Shown here in pieces: positions 50,780 through 58,662 of a stretch of 64,000 nucleotides of DNA. The notes beneath the pieces are model-generated. The model searched no databases and was not told the origin of the DNA. It was given only the letters and a program-made list of their open reading frames with translations. Numbering within the stretch: position 1 is the stretch's first letter; every line of letters begins with the position of its first letter. The stretch is from Shewanella sp. KT0246 (GTDB lineage Bacteria > Pseudomonadota > Gammaproteobacteria > Enterobacterales > Shewanellaceae): assembly GCF_019654955.1 (NCBI RefSeq), contig NZ_BPEV01000004.1, positions 1-64,000 of the forward strand, read 5' to 3'. A program made the translations under genes and the position numbers.

Positions 50780-51172
50780 ATGTCTGAACCTTCAATTCTT
50801 TCAGGTAAATTGTTATTTGAGCTCAACACAATGACAGCCATGGCTGGCATATATTGTCGTGCTCATCATCAACAGACACAAGGTGAAGAACTGTGTGAAG
50901 AATGCCGTTCATTGCTTGAATATGCCGAAACTCGATTAGATCGCTGCCCATACGGCCAAGATAAACCAACCTGTAATAAATGCCCTGTTCATTGCTATAA
51001 ACCCCATATGAAACAAAAAGTCAGAGAGATAATGATCTACTCGGGCCCGCGTATGTTGATCCCTCACCCAATTATGTCGATTAAGCATTTATTGTCTGAA
51101 CGAAAGCCTGCCCCTGGTAAGCCACCCGAAGCTGCCTCAAACCGTCATATGCGAAAGCAAAAAAAACCTTAG
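50780..51172 (+). CDS. ygbA: YgbA-like protein (nitrous oxide-stimulated promoter family)
   Basis: This 130-residue protein is rich in cysteine: YCRAHH, LCEECRSLLEYAETRLDRCPYG, and CNKCPVHCYKPHMKQKVREIM. It ends in a SGPRMLIPHP block and a basic tail. The match to E. coli YgbA covers the whole core. In E. coli the gene is under the NO-responsive regulator NsrR; a role in nitrosative stress is plausible here but inferred. Conserved cysteines suggest metal or Fe-S binding. Confidence 0.85.
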   Translation: MSEPSILSGKLLFELNTMTAMAGIYCRAHHQQTQGEELCEECRSLLEYAETRLDRCPYGQDKPTCNKCPVHCYKPHMKQKVREIMIYSGPRMLIPHPIMSIKHLLSERKPAPGKPPEAASNRHMRKQKKP

Positions 51173-51316
51173 GATACTGGTTGAAAGGGTCGCTTAAAGG
51201 TATTATCACTTAACTTTAATAAGGGGTAACTAATCGAATTCGGACCGTTTTTTTCTCAAGCTTATATCTGGTTATCTTTACTCGGCGGTATACATTGCTT
51301 CGGGGTAGGATTATAT

Positions 51317-52153
51317 GTGCGTTATATCTACGCCAATAACGATCCAGATACCACCCAAAGCAATCGTTTACTGGGCTCATTATTCATTCTCATCGCACTA
51401 TTTTTTGCCATCGGAGCAGTCACTCGCGAGAACGCCCCTATTCAAATCCATTTTATTTTGACCTTAATGGTACCGTTTTATTTCTTATTAATGCCTTTAC
51501 TTTATTCCTACTGTAAAGCGAGCCTAAAAATACCAGTGTCAGATGGCAATATTGTCAAACATCTCATGCCAACATTTGTGTCGATGTTTTTCATTGTGAT
51601 TGCGGTACTTTTTAATATTGGTCTAGACCCTACAGCGTCAAAACAGCCTATTAATACCCTCTCTGAATTAAGTCATATCAATCGCGTTGCCTTAATCATG
51701 CCAGTATTCATTATTTTACAGAGTTGCTTATATTTTGGCTTAATTTTCAAAACCCTCAATAAACATAAAAAGCGCTTCAAACTCACTACACAACAAAGCT
51801 TAAAAGACATTCGCTTTCGCTGGTTACTCATTTTAACGGGTGGGATCTTACTGAATTGGGTCTTACGTATTATGATGGTGTTAGTACCATTTTATTTTGG
51901 CGACTCTATCTCTGTGTTAGCCCACACGATCGCCAGATTATCCTTATTAGTCACCGTCTATGGCTTTGCTTTATATGGGTTACATCAAATAACCCGCGCA
52001 GCTTACCTTCGTGGCAATGTGAATAATAAAGCCAATTCCAACGATAGTAGCAAGCCACAAAAAGCCAGTGAACAATTGCTGAATGCCGAAGAATTAAATT
52101 ACCTTCAAAGCATTATGATCGAGGATGCTACACCCGAAAAGCGACCCAATTAA
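51317..52153 (+). CDS. Multi-helix membrane protein resembling the sensor part of an AraC-type regulator
   Basis: This 278-residue protein has about six or seven membrane helices and a cytoplasmic tail. It resembles the 7-helix N-terminal part of membrane AraC-type regulators, but the frame stops (TAA 52151) where the DNA-binding domain should begin. The start is uncertain. GTG 51317 has AGGA 6 bases upstream, but a convincing extra helix (about 28 residues) is encoded in frame further upstream to ATC 51233, which has AAGGGG 6 bases before it. The function is unknown. It is followed 55 bases later by an S9 peptidase gene. Confidence 0.7.
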   Translation: MRYIYANNDPDTTQSNRLLGSLFILIALFFAIGAVTRENAPIQIHFILTLMVPFYFLLMPLLYSYCKASLKIPVSDGNIVKHLMPTFVSMFFIVIAVLFNIGLDPTASKQPINTLSELSHINRVALIMPVFIILQSCLYFGLIFKTLNKHKKRFKLTTQQSLKDIRFRWLLILTGGILLNWVLRIMMVLVPFYFGDSISVLAHTIARLSLLVTVYGFALYGLHQITRAAYLRGNVNNKANSNDSSKPQKASEQLLNAEELNYLQSIMIEDATPEKRPN

Positions 52154-52208
52154 CAACATACAATTATAAATAACCATCACGTAGATGATGAACAAGGAAC
52201 GGAGCTCC

Positions 52209-54272
52209 ATGACTTTATCAACATTCACATTTCGCCATATTGGGCTACTTGGCTTACTCGGATTATCGACTCAAGCTATCGCCAACTCTCCTCAGCATAA
52301 AATAACCATTGATGACTTCTTCGATATTGGCATCATGAAACAAGTCAGTTTTAGTCCCAATGCAAAACAAGCCATATGGGTAGAAAGTCGCTGGGACAAA
52401 GAACTTGATAAGTCGCAAGCAGATCTATGGAAAGTCGACACTAAAACCCGCCAAACCCAAAGGCTGACATTTAGTAACGAAAATGAATCAAGTCCAGTTT
52501 GGAGCCCTGATGGACAATTTATTTATTTCTTAACCAAACGCAGCGATGCCAACGAAAAAGCGCCATTCAACGGTAAAAACCAAGTTTTCAGAATGACCAG
52601 TAATGGCAATGACATTCAACCAATAACCAAAGAAGTTGAAGGCGTAAATGCATTTCAGTTAAGCCAAGATGGCAAAAATCTTTATTTTATCGGCAATAAG
52701 ACTGTTGAAGAAACAGACCAATGGAGCGCCATGCGTAATAGCCATAGCGCCCCTAATTACGGTCACGGCTCTCACGAATCTAACCCATTACATGTGCTCG
52801 ACTTAGAGCACTATAAGCAAAAAACGTTGATTGATGACGGTAAAGTAGTCTGGCAATTTAGTGTTAATCAAAATCAATCAAAAATCGCCCGTATCACCAC
52901 TGACGACAATGAACTGGTCAAATTGGAAGGCTGGTCAGATATTGATGTATACGATGTAAACAGTCGCACTCATCGAGTCTTGCAAGATACCCAATGGCGA
53001 CAACAAGCCCCATCCCCTTACGGGTGGTTACTTGGTTTAGCATGGCATCAAAACAATCAACAACTTGCTTTTAGAATCGATTTTGATGGCCATCCCGGTA
53101 AATTATTTATCGCCGATGTGAGCCAGAAAAAAGCCAAAATAACCGAATTAGCTCGTCCCGATAAAGTCACTTTAAATGGTGACGATGTTAAGTGGCGCCC
53201 TAACAGTGACGAAGTGTGTTACCGCGGCGCCATCGAAGCGAAAGTAAAAATTTACTGCAGCGAATTTGAAAACGGTAAACAGCAAGATACTCGCAGTGTT
53301 ATAGACGCCGATATCGTCTCTGGCAGCTATGATTTTAGCCAATCAGGAAAACAACTGGCGCTCACTCATAATGGTTTAATTCACTTTAGTGATTTATTTA
53401 TTGCTGATGCCAACAAGCGTCGCGCTAAAATTAAACGTATTACCGATATCAATGCCCAAGTGAGTGATTGGCAATTACCACAAATATCAATCGTAAAATG
53501 GAATGCACCAGATGGTAGCCAAGTAGAAGGTATTTTAGAACTTCCCCACGGCTACAGCAAACCTCAAGGTCGATTGCCTCTTGTGGTACAAATCCATGGC
53601 GGGCCGACCTCCGCCACACCTTATGCACTGCAACATCGTTCATACGGCCGCAGCACGTTTACTGCCGATGGGTGGGCAATTTTATCGCCAAACTACCGTG
53701 GCTCTACTGGCTATGGCGATGAATTTTTAACCCAACTTGTGGGCCGCGAACATGATATTGAAGTCAAAGATATTTTGGCTGGTGTCGATCACTTAATTGA
53801 GCAAGGCATTGCTGATGGTGACAAAATGGCGGTCATGGGTTGGAGTAATGGTGGCTACCTCACCAATGCACTCATTAGCACCACAAACCGCTTTAAAGCT
53901 GCGAGTTCAGGAGCTGGTGTATTTGATCAACGCCTGCAGTGGATGCTTGAAGACACCCCCGGCCATGTCGTAAACTTTATGGAAGGTCTACCTTGGGAAA
54001 AGCCAGAGGCATACTCTCATGGGTCATCGTTAACTACAGCGAATAACATCACTACCCCAACTCTTATTCACATTGGTGAGAACGATCAGCGTGTGCCAGT
54101 TGGCCATGCGCAAGGACTATATCGTGCCTTGAGGCATTACTTAAATGTGCCTGTTGAATTGATAGTTTACCCTGGTGAAGGCCACGGCCTGAGTCACTAT
54201 AAGCACCGCAAAGCCAAAATGGAATGGGATAAAAAGTGGTTCGACTTTTATGTGTTAGGTATTGAAGAGTAA
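52209..54272 (+). CDS. S9-family prolyl oligopeptidase-like peptidase, exported
   Basis: This 687-residue protein has a signal peptide (M-T-L-S to AIANS), an N-terminal beta-propeller (WD40/PD40-like, about 30-420) and an alpha/beta hydrolase domain. The catalytic triad is Ser546 (GWSNGGY), Asp626 (GENDQRV) and His659 (GEGHG). It resembles dipeptidyl or acylaminoacyl peptidases of Shewanella. ATG 52209 is chosen for its GGAG ribosome site; ATG 52185 lacks one. A 14-bp tandem repeat runs across the stop codon. Confidence 0.9.
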   Translation: MTLSTFTFRHIGLLGLLGLSTQAIANSPQHKITIDDFFDIGIMKQVSFSPNAKQAIWVESRWDKELDKSQADLWKVDTKTRQTQRLTFSNENESSPVWSPDGQFIYFLTKRSDANEKAPFNGKNQVFRMTSNGNDIQPITKEVEGVNAFQLSQDGKNLYFIGNKTVEETDQWSAMRNSHSAPNYGHGSHESNPLHVLDLEHYKQKTLIDDGKVVWQFSVNQNQSKIARITTDDNELVKLEGWSDIDVYDVNSRTHRVLQDTQWRQQAPSPYGWLLGLAWHQNNQQLAFRIDFDGHPGKLFIADVSQKKAKITELARPDKVTLNGDDVKWRPNSDEVCYRGAIEAKVKIYCSEFENGKQQDTRSVIDADIVSGSYDFSQSGKQLALTHNGLIHFSDLFIADANKRRAKIKRITDINAQVSDWQLPQISIVKWNAPDGSQVEGILELPHGYSKPQGRLPLVVQIHGGPTSATPYALQHRSYGRSTFTADGWAILSPNYRGSTGYGDEFLTQLVGREHDIEVKDILAGVDHLIEQGIADGDKMAVMGWSNGGYLTNALISTTNRFKAASSGAGVFDQRLQWMLEDTPGHVVNFMEGLPWEKPEAYSHGSSLTTANNITTPTLIHIGENDQRVPVGHAQGLYRALRHYLNVPVELIVYPGEGHGLSHYKHRKAKMEWDKKWFDFYVLGIEE

Positions 54273-54300
54273 ATATTGAAGAGCAAATATTGAAGAGCAA
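54259..54300 (+). repeat. 14-bp tandem repeat across the S9 peptidase stop
   Basis: Three slightly varying copies of ATTGAAGAG(T/C)AAAT lie end to end, the first encoding the last residues and stop of the peptidase. A recent slippage duplication may have extended the 3' region. Confidence 0.8.
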
Positions 54301-54368
54301 GAATTAAAGAATAAGACACGTGCTTAACTCAATGCTTAAATGACTTTAGTTGAGCTTAAAACTTAAAT

Positions 54369-54418
54369 ACGCCTAATGATCCAGCCTGAACAATAGCTGT
54401 CATTAGGCGTTTTATTTT
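54369..54418 (+). terminator. Terminator after the S9 peptidase
   Basis: ACGCCTAATGA (54369-54379) and TCATTAGGCGT (54400-54410) pair perfectly over 11 bp around a 20-base loop, followed by TTTATTTT. Confidence 0.75.
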
Positions 54419-54530
54419 GTGATTATGACACTGGCTTTGTTATGCTGCTAATCTGAGTCGATTATCACTTTGTGATAATTCACAACCATTAATCAATAAG
54501 CATATTTTTATCATTTCAGTAGGAGTAAAT

Positions 54531-55103
54531 ATGAAAAACATATTGTCACTGTTGTCCGTCGCCTTCATCTTAATAGGACTGACTTTTTCAACTTCAGCTC
54601 GAGCTGATAAATACTCAAAAACTGTCGAAGACTTTAGAAAAGCACCAGAAGTACAAAACTTCTTTAGTAATGCATACGGCTATGCGATTTATCCAACCGT
54701 CGGTAAAGGTGGCATCGGCATCGGCGCAGCTTATGGTGCAGGCCGAGTGTATAAAGGTGGTATCCACACTGGTGACTCAACGTTATCTCAATTATCAATT
54801 GGCTTTCAGTTAGGCGGCCAAGCTTACAGCGAGATTATCTTCTTCAAAAACAAAGCCGCTTATGATGACTTCACCAGCGGTACCTTTGAGTTTAGCGCTC
54901 AAGCTTCAGCAGTAGCTATTACAGTAGGTGCCAATGCACAGGTTGGGTCGACAGGTAACTCAGCAGCAGCTGGTAATGCCGGAAATCGCACCGCAGCAAA
55001 AGCTAATTACATGAATGGCATGGCGATATTTACTGCTGCAAAAGGCGGCTTAATGTATGAAGCGGCCATTGCCGGTCAAGCTTTTAGCTTTGATGCGAAA
55101 TAA
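54531..55103 (+). CDS. YSC84/SYLF-family exported protein
   Basis: This 190-residue protein has a signal peptide ending in ARA (about residue 25). A SYLF-like domain follows: TVEDFRKAPEV, YGYAIYPTVGKGGIGIGAAYGAGRVY, IGFQLGGQAYSEIIFF, and a Gly/Ala-rich C-terminus. The SYLF fold binds phosphoinositide-like lipids in eukaryotes; in bacteria its role is unclear and it is often a stress-induced envelope protein. The ribosome site AGGAG lies 7 bases before the ATG. It is a stand-alone gene. Confidence 0.85.
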   Translation: MKNILSLLSVAFILIGLTFSTSARADKYSKTVEDFRKAPEVQNFFSNAYGYAIYPTVGKGGIGIGAAYGAGRVYKGGIHTGDSTLSQLSIGFQLGGQAYSEIIFFKNKAAYDDFTSGTFEFSAQASAVAITVGANAQVGSTGNSAAAGNAGNRTAAKANYMNGMAIFTAAKGGLMYEAAIAGQAFSFDAK

Positions 55104-55140
55104 GCTTATTTAGACAATAAAACTGTCACCCATTAAAAAT

Positions 55141-55162
55141 GGCTGCAATAGCAGCCTTTTTA
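55141..55162 (+). terminator. Terminator of the YSC84-family gene
   Basis: GGCTGC-AATA-GCAGCC stem followed by T5 lies 37 bases after the stop. Confidence 0.85.
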
Positions 55163-55211
55163 CTCACTAAAATAAAAGCCGAACTCTTTTGAGCATATCT
55201 GTCGCTAAAAG

Positions 55212-55223
55212 CATAAGCTGACA
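55212..55223 (+). repeat. CATAAGCTGACA direct repeat, copy 1
   Basis: The exact 12-mer recurs at 57937-57948 and 57992-58003, on the other side of katB-ankB. Copies 1 and 3 also share AAAT directly after and, further on, ACTAATAAA and TCATG, so they look like diverged copies of a 40-50 bp element. Confidence 0.7.
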
Positions 55224-55362
55224 AATTCTAAAAACTAATAAAACGTCATGCATCTAACAGGTAGTTTTTACAAATAAGGGTTAGCTTTATTTCCAAATCA
55301 TCAAAGCAAATTTGGGTCATAGAGGACTAAACATCACCTCTAACGAGGTGGACAAATTCACT

Positions 55363-55404
55363 TAGGCTCTAAACTATAGGTTCTAAACTATAGGTTCTAA
55401 ACTA
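55363..55404 (+). repeat. Triple 14-bp direct repeat upstream of katB
   Basis: TAGGCTCTAAACTA is followed by two exact TAGGTTCTAAACTA units, end to end, about 210-250 bases before the katB start. It could be a set of regulator binding sites or a slippage product. Confidence 0.85.
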
Positions 55405-55613
55405 GGCCACTCTATTCCTTCTTAGCTCTAACTCAGATCCACTTTCTCCTCAAGTTCCTGAATACATTCCAATAGCGCTAATTTAGCTGAACAGCATTTG
55501 TTGATTCAATTAACCGATTCGATTAATCGATTAATACCACTGCAAACAATCATTTTTTGCGGTTACATTATTAACAGGCAGAAAGAGCGTGAGTTGTTAA
55601 TTGAGAGAATCCC

Positions 55614-57125
55614 ATGGATATAACAAAAAAAAGCTGTTTAATCTTATCAATGAGTTTGGCATTTAGTGTTCAAGCAGAAACATTAACCCGTGACAATGGT
55701 GCTCCTGTAGGAGATAACCAAAACTCAATCACTGCGGGCAGTAATGGCAGCGTACTTCTGCAAGATGTCCATTTGATTCAAAAGTTACAACGTTTCGCTC
55801 GCGAAAGAATTCCAGAGCGTGTCGTACACGCAAGAGGGACTGGTGCCCATGGTGAGTTTGTCGCCAGTACTGATTTAAGTAACCTAACGCAAGCAGCACC
55901 TTTTGCTGAAAAAGGTAAAACCACACCTGTTTTTGTACGTTTCTCTACTGTTGTCCATTCTAAAGGCTCGCCAGAAACCTTACGTGACCCACGTGGTTTC
56001 GCGACTCGTTTCTATTCAGATCAAGGAAACTGGGATCTTGTAGGTAACAACCTGCCTGTATTTTTCATCCGTGATGCGATTAAATTTCCTGACATGGTTC
56101 ATTCACTAAAACCATCTCCTGTCACTAATCTTCAAGATCCTAATCGTTTCTTCGATTTTTTCAGCCATGAAGGAACGGCAACTAACATGCTAACGTGGGT
56201 TTATACCAACTTAGGTACGCCTTCTAGCTACCGTAAAATGGATGGTTGGGGTGTTCATGCATACAAATTTATTAATGATGAAAATCAAGTTAACTACGTT
56301 AAATTTCATTGGGTAAGCCAACAAGGTGTTGAAGGATTAAGACCTGACGAAGTCACCGCAATGCAAGGGAAAAACTTCAATCACTTAACTGATGATCTTT
56401 ACAGTGAGATTAGCAAAGGTAACTACCCTAAATGGGATTTAAAAGTAAAAATATTGAACCCAAGTGAGCTCAATAATTTCACTTACAACCCGCTCGACGC
56501 AACCAAGATGTGGCTTGATGTGCCAGAAACGACTGTTGGCACAATGACCCTAAACCGCGTGCCAGATAACTTTTTCCAAGAAACGGAACAAGTGGCAATG
56601 GCGCCATCTAACTTAATTCCAGGTATTGAGCCATCAGAAGATAAGTTACTTCAAGGGCGTATTTTCTCTTATGCAGATACACAGCTCTACCGTTTAGGCG
56701 CTAATTTATCTCAGTTACCGATTAACCAAGCAAAAGTGACTGTAGCCAATCACAATCAAGAAGGCGCAGCTAATTACGCTAATACTAAGTCTGATATTAA
56801 CTATCAACCAAGCAGAAACCTGCCTTTGAGTGATGATGCTCGTTTTAAATCTGTGAACACGCCTTTATCAGGCACAGTGCAACAAGCCGTGATTGCAAAA
56901 CAAGATAACTTCACTCAAGCAGGTGTGTTGTATAGAAGTTTAAGCAAACAAGATAAAAGTGACCTTATCACCAACTTGTCAGGCGATTTAGGCAAAGTGG
57001 CAGACGCAAATGTTAAACATCAAATGCTCAGTTACTTCTATCAAGCAGATAAAGAGTTTGGAGAACGTTTAACCAAAGCTGTTGACGGTAACCTTAAAGA
57101 GGTGAAAAAAAGAGCCAACATTTAA
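55614..57125 (+). CDS. katB: Periplasmic heme catalase (KatB type)
   Basis: This 503-residue small-subunit catalase decomposes H2O2. A signal peptide (SLAFSVQA near 22) implies the periplasm. The active site has His72 (VHARGTGAHGEF), Asn145/146 (VGNNLPVFFIRD) and the heme-ligand Tyr353 (RIFSYADTQ). The size is that of clade 3 catalases such as Pseudomonas KatB. An ankyrin gene follows, as in Pseudomonas katB-ankB, where AnkB supports catalase activity. Flanking direct repeats and gene-poor DNA leave open a mobile origin. Confidence 0.93.
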   Translation: MDITKKSCLILSMSLAFSVQAETLTRDNGAPVGDNQNSITAGSNGSVLLQDVHLIQKLQRFARERIPERVVHARGTGAHGEFVASTDLSNLTQAAPFAEKGKTTPVFVRFSTVVHSKGSPETLRDPRGFATRFYSDQGNWDLVGNNLPVFFIRDAIKFPDMVHSLKPSPVTNLQDPNRFFDFFSHEGTATNMLTWVYTNLGTPSSYRKMDGWGVHAYKFINDENQVNYVKFHWVSQQGVEGLRPDEVTAMQGKNFNHLTDDLYSEISKGNYPKWDLKVKILNPSELNNFTYNPLDATKMWLDVPETTVGTMTLNRVPDNFFQETEQVAMAPSNLIPGIEPSEDKLLQGRIFSYADTQLYRLGANLSQLPINQAKVTVANHNQEGAANYANTKSDINYQPSRNLPLSDDARFKSVNTPLSGTVQQAVIAKQDNFTQAGVLYRSLSKQDKSDLITNLSGDLGKVADANVKHQMLSYFYQADKEFGERLTKAVDGNLKEVKKRANI

Positions 57126-57142
57126 ACTCTCATTGTATTGAA

Positions 57143-57165
57143 CTAACGCATTGGGCCAGCGTTAG
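57143..57165 (+). other. Hairpin after katB
   Basis: CTAACGC and GCGTTAG form a perfect 7-bp stem around a 9-base loop just after the katB stop; no T run follows. It may protect the katB messenger or slow read-through to ankB. Confidence 0.5.
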
Positions 57166-57179
57166 ACAACAGAGTAAGT

Positions 57180-57232
57180 CCTGCAAGACGTAATTGTGCT
57201 CTTTTCTGCCCGTTTAGAGTGCGTCTTGTAGG
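57180..57232 (+). other. Long inverted repeat between katB and ankB
   Basis: CCTGCAAGACG (57180-57190) and CGTCTTGTAGG (57222-57232) pair at 10 of 11 positions around a 31-base loop that itself contains CTCT/AGAG. It lies just before the ankyrin gene and could be a messenger processing or attenuation element. Confidence 0.55.
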
Positions 57233-57275
57233 CCATCCTCATTATCCATTTTTTATTCGCATGGATGCTTACTAT

Positions 57276-57854
57276 ATGTCGACCTCATTAAAATCTATCC
57301 CGAACTTATTAAAAATCGGCTTTTCAGCCAGTTTTGTTATGGCTTATTTATTATTGTCTTACTCAGCAGCTCAACCTGTAGAGACAAGCAATATTGATGA
57401 TTTGAGCAAGAATGATGCGGCTCAATCTATTACGCCCAGTCAAGATATTGATAAAGAAACACAGCTATTAATGGATTACTTTTTTGCAGCGGCCAGAACG
57501 GGCGATGTAGAAGTATTAACCCACTTTATTGAAGCAGGCTTCCCTATAGATCAACGTAATAGCCAAAGTTACACCGCCTTAATGGTGTCAGCGTACAACG
57601 GCCATCCATCAGCAACATCAGCATTGCTTGAAATGGGCGCCAATGCTTGCTTACAGGATAAGCGAGGAAACACTGCAATAATGGGCGCTGTAATTAAGGC
57701 AGAATTTACAATAATTAAGCAGTTATATAGCCATGAATGCGACGCAAACCTGACGAATAAATCAGGCATGACACTTAAGGATTTTGCAGAATATTGGGGA
57801 CAAAGTGATAAATTAAGCAGAGCTATTTTGGTTAACAGCCCTATTAAACAATGA
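57276..57854 (+). CDS. ankB: Ankyrin-repeat protein, AnkB-like
   Basis: This 192-residue protein has an N-terminal membrane helix (about 13-33, SVMAYLLLSYSAA-like) and about four ankyrin repeats (about 65-190; NSQSYTALMVSAYNGHPSAT, KRGNTAIMGAV). In Pseudomonas, AnkB sits next to KatB and is needed for full catalase activity in the periplasm. ATG 57276 is the best family-like start; a longer frame reaches back to GTG 57219 inside the inverted repeat. The pairing with katB is inferred from position. Confidence 0.82.
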   Translation: MSTSLKSIPNLLKIGFSASFVMAYLLLSYSAAQPVETSNIDDLSKNDAAQSITPSQDIDKETQLLMDYFFAAARTGDVEVLTHFIEAGFPIDQRNSQSYTALMVSAYNGHPSATSALLEMGANACLQDKRGNTAIMGAVIKAEFTIIKQLYSHECDANLTNKSGMTLKDFAEYWGQSDKLSRAILVNSPIKQ

Positions 57855-57936
57855 TGATGTCAGATGGTGTAAGAGTTATCTAATACGGAAACTTGCCGAT
57901 TGAATTAATATGAACTTAACTTATTTTCGCTGCAAG

Positions 57937-58003
57937 CATAAGCTGACATTACCCTTATTTTACTTTCAATCACTTAGCTTAAAGATATAACCATAAGCTG
58001 ACA
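57937..58003 (+). repeat. CATAAGCTGACA direct repeats, copies 2 and 3
   Basis: The 12-mer is found at 57937-57948 and 57992-58003. With the copy at 55212 it brackets the katB-ankB pair. Confidence 0.7.
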
Positions 58004-58075
58004 AATAGTAATATTCACTAATAAACGAGAATAGTGTCATGTTCTTTTATTACTAATAAGACATTAGCTCTTTCT

Positions 58076-58126
58076 AGCTCACTTTTGGACAAAAGTAAGT
58101 TAATGCAGAAATTCTAAAAGTGAGCT
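58076..58126. repeat. Perfect inverted repeat, 11-bp arms
   Basis: AGCTCACTTTT (58076-58086) and AAAAGTGAGCT (58116-58126) flank 29 bases. It resembles a small mobile-element end pair or a hairpin; no coding content lies inside. Confidence 0.7.
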
Positions 58127-58191
58127 GTGAGATTAGAAAATGTATGGTAATAAATTAAAGTTTACACTGACCCAAGATATTCTTGATTTAT

Positions 58192-58356
58192 ATGGGAACG
58201 TCAATCAGTAATATTATTGAGATGTTTAAGCATAATGAGTGTAAAAGTAAAGCAAAGAAAATGAGTGGCTATTTAATTACAGTGACGAGATCAATCAAGT
58301 CATTATCTAATACTGATAAGTTAACAATTTTGGCCGATATTTCAGGTACGGCATAA
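58192..58356 (+). CDS. Possible small protein, 54 residues
   Basis: The frame from ATG 58192 reads M-G-T-S-I-S-N-I-I-E-M-F and ends in A-D-I-S-G-T-A. It is lysine- and serine-rich and looks like ordinary protein, but has no ribosome site or recognised family. It may be a remnant or chance frame in AT-rich DNA. Confidence 0.18.
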   Translation: MGTSISNIIEMFKHNECKSKAKKMSGYLITVTRSIKSLSNTDKLTILADISGTA

Positions 58357-58591
58357 AGGTCTCTTTATTGTATGGTTGCCTTTCATTTAATTACCTCAAG
58401 CGCTCTAAAAGCTTGATCTAAAATCTGCTATTTTCATTCACCTATTTGTTAAAATGCTTATAGCTTGATATTTAAAAAACTCGCTAAAGACGAAAAAGAT
58501 AAAGAGGAAAATAGATACTTTGCTATTTATCACTTTTAAAAGAGCGAAAGTCGTATTCAAATAGCACAGTTTGGTCTACAAAATAAGTACA

Positions 58592-58624
58592 AAAAATGCC
58601 GCTATCAATAAGCGGCATTTTTAA
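58592..58624 (-). terminator. Terminator of the modular lipoprotein gene
   Basis: AAATGCCGCT / AGCGGCATTT stem with loop ATCAATA lies 40 bases beyond the stop; the minus strand ends in a T run. Confidence 0.85.
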
Positions 58625-58662
58625 CACATTGTTTAAAACATTAATTTACAACTGCAAGTTAA

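Larger units (their letters stand above)
55104..55613. other. Gap upstream of katB
   Basis: The gap contains a terminator for the YSC84 gene, a CATAAGCTGACA repeat (55212-55223), a CACCTC-TAAC-GAGGTG hairpin (55335-55350), a triple 14-bp repeat (55363-55404) and a CGATTAATCG palindrome near 55522. On the minus strand a short frame ending at 55428 reads like a helical C-terminus but has no start. Nothing else is gene-like. Confidence 0.6.
57855..58662. other. Gene-poor region downstream of ankB
   Basis: The region contains two more CATAAGCTGACA repeats (57937-57948, 57992-58003), an 11-bp perfect inverted repeat AGCTCACTTTT / AAAAGTGAGCT (58076-58126), one small open frame (58192-58356) and the terminator for the lipoprotein gene. 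No known transposase or integrase fragment was recognised. Confidence 0.6.

Noticed and set aside
55376..55404. OxyR box in the repeats upstream of katB
   Set aside because: ATAG and CTAT elements are separated by 8 bases and recur every 14, instead of the 7-base spacing and 11-base period expected.
58140..58360. Transposase or integrase remnant
   Set aside because: The frames show no catalytic motif or recognisable family; only a weak 54-codon frame remains, so it is listed with low confidence.
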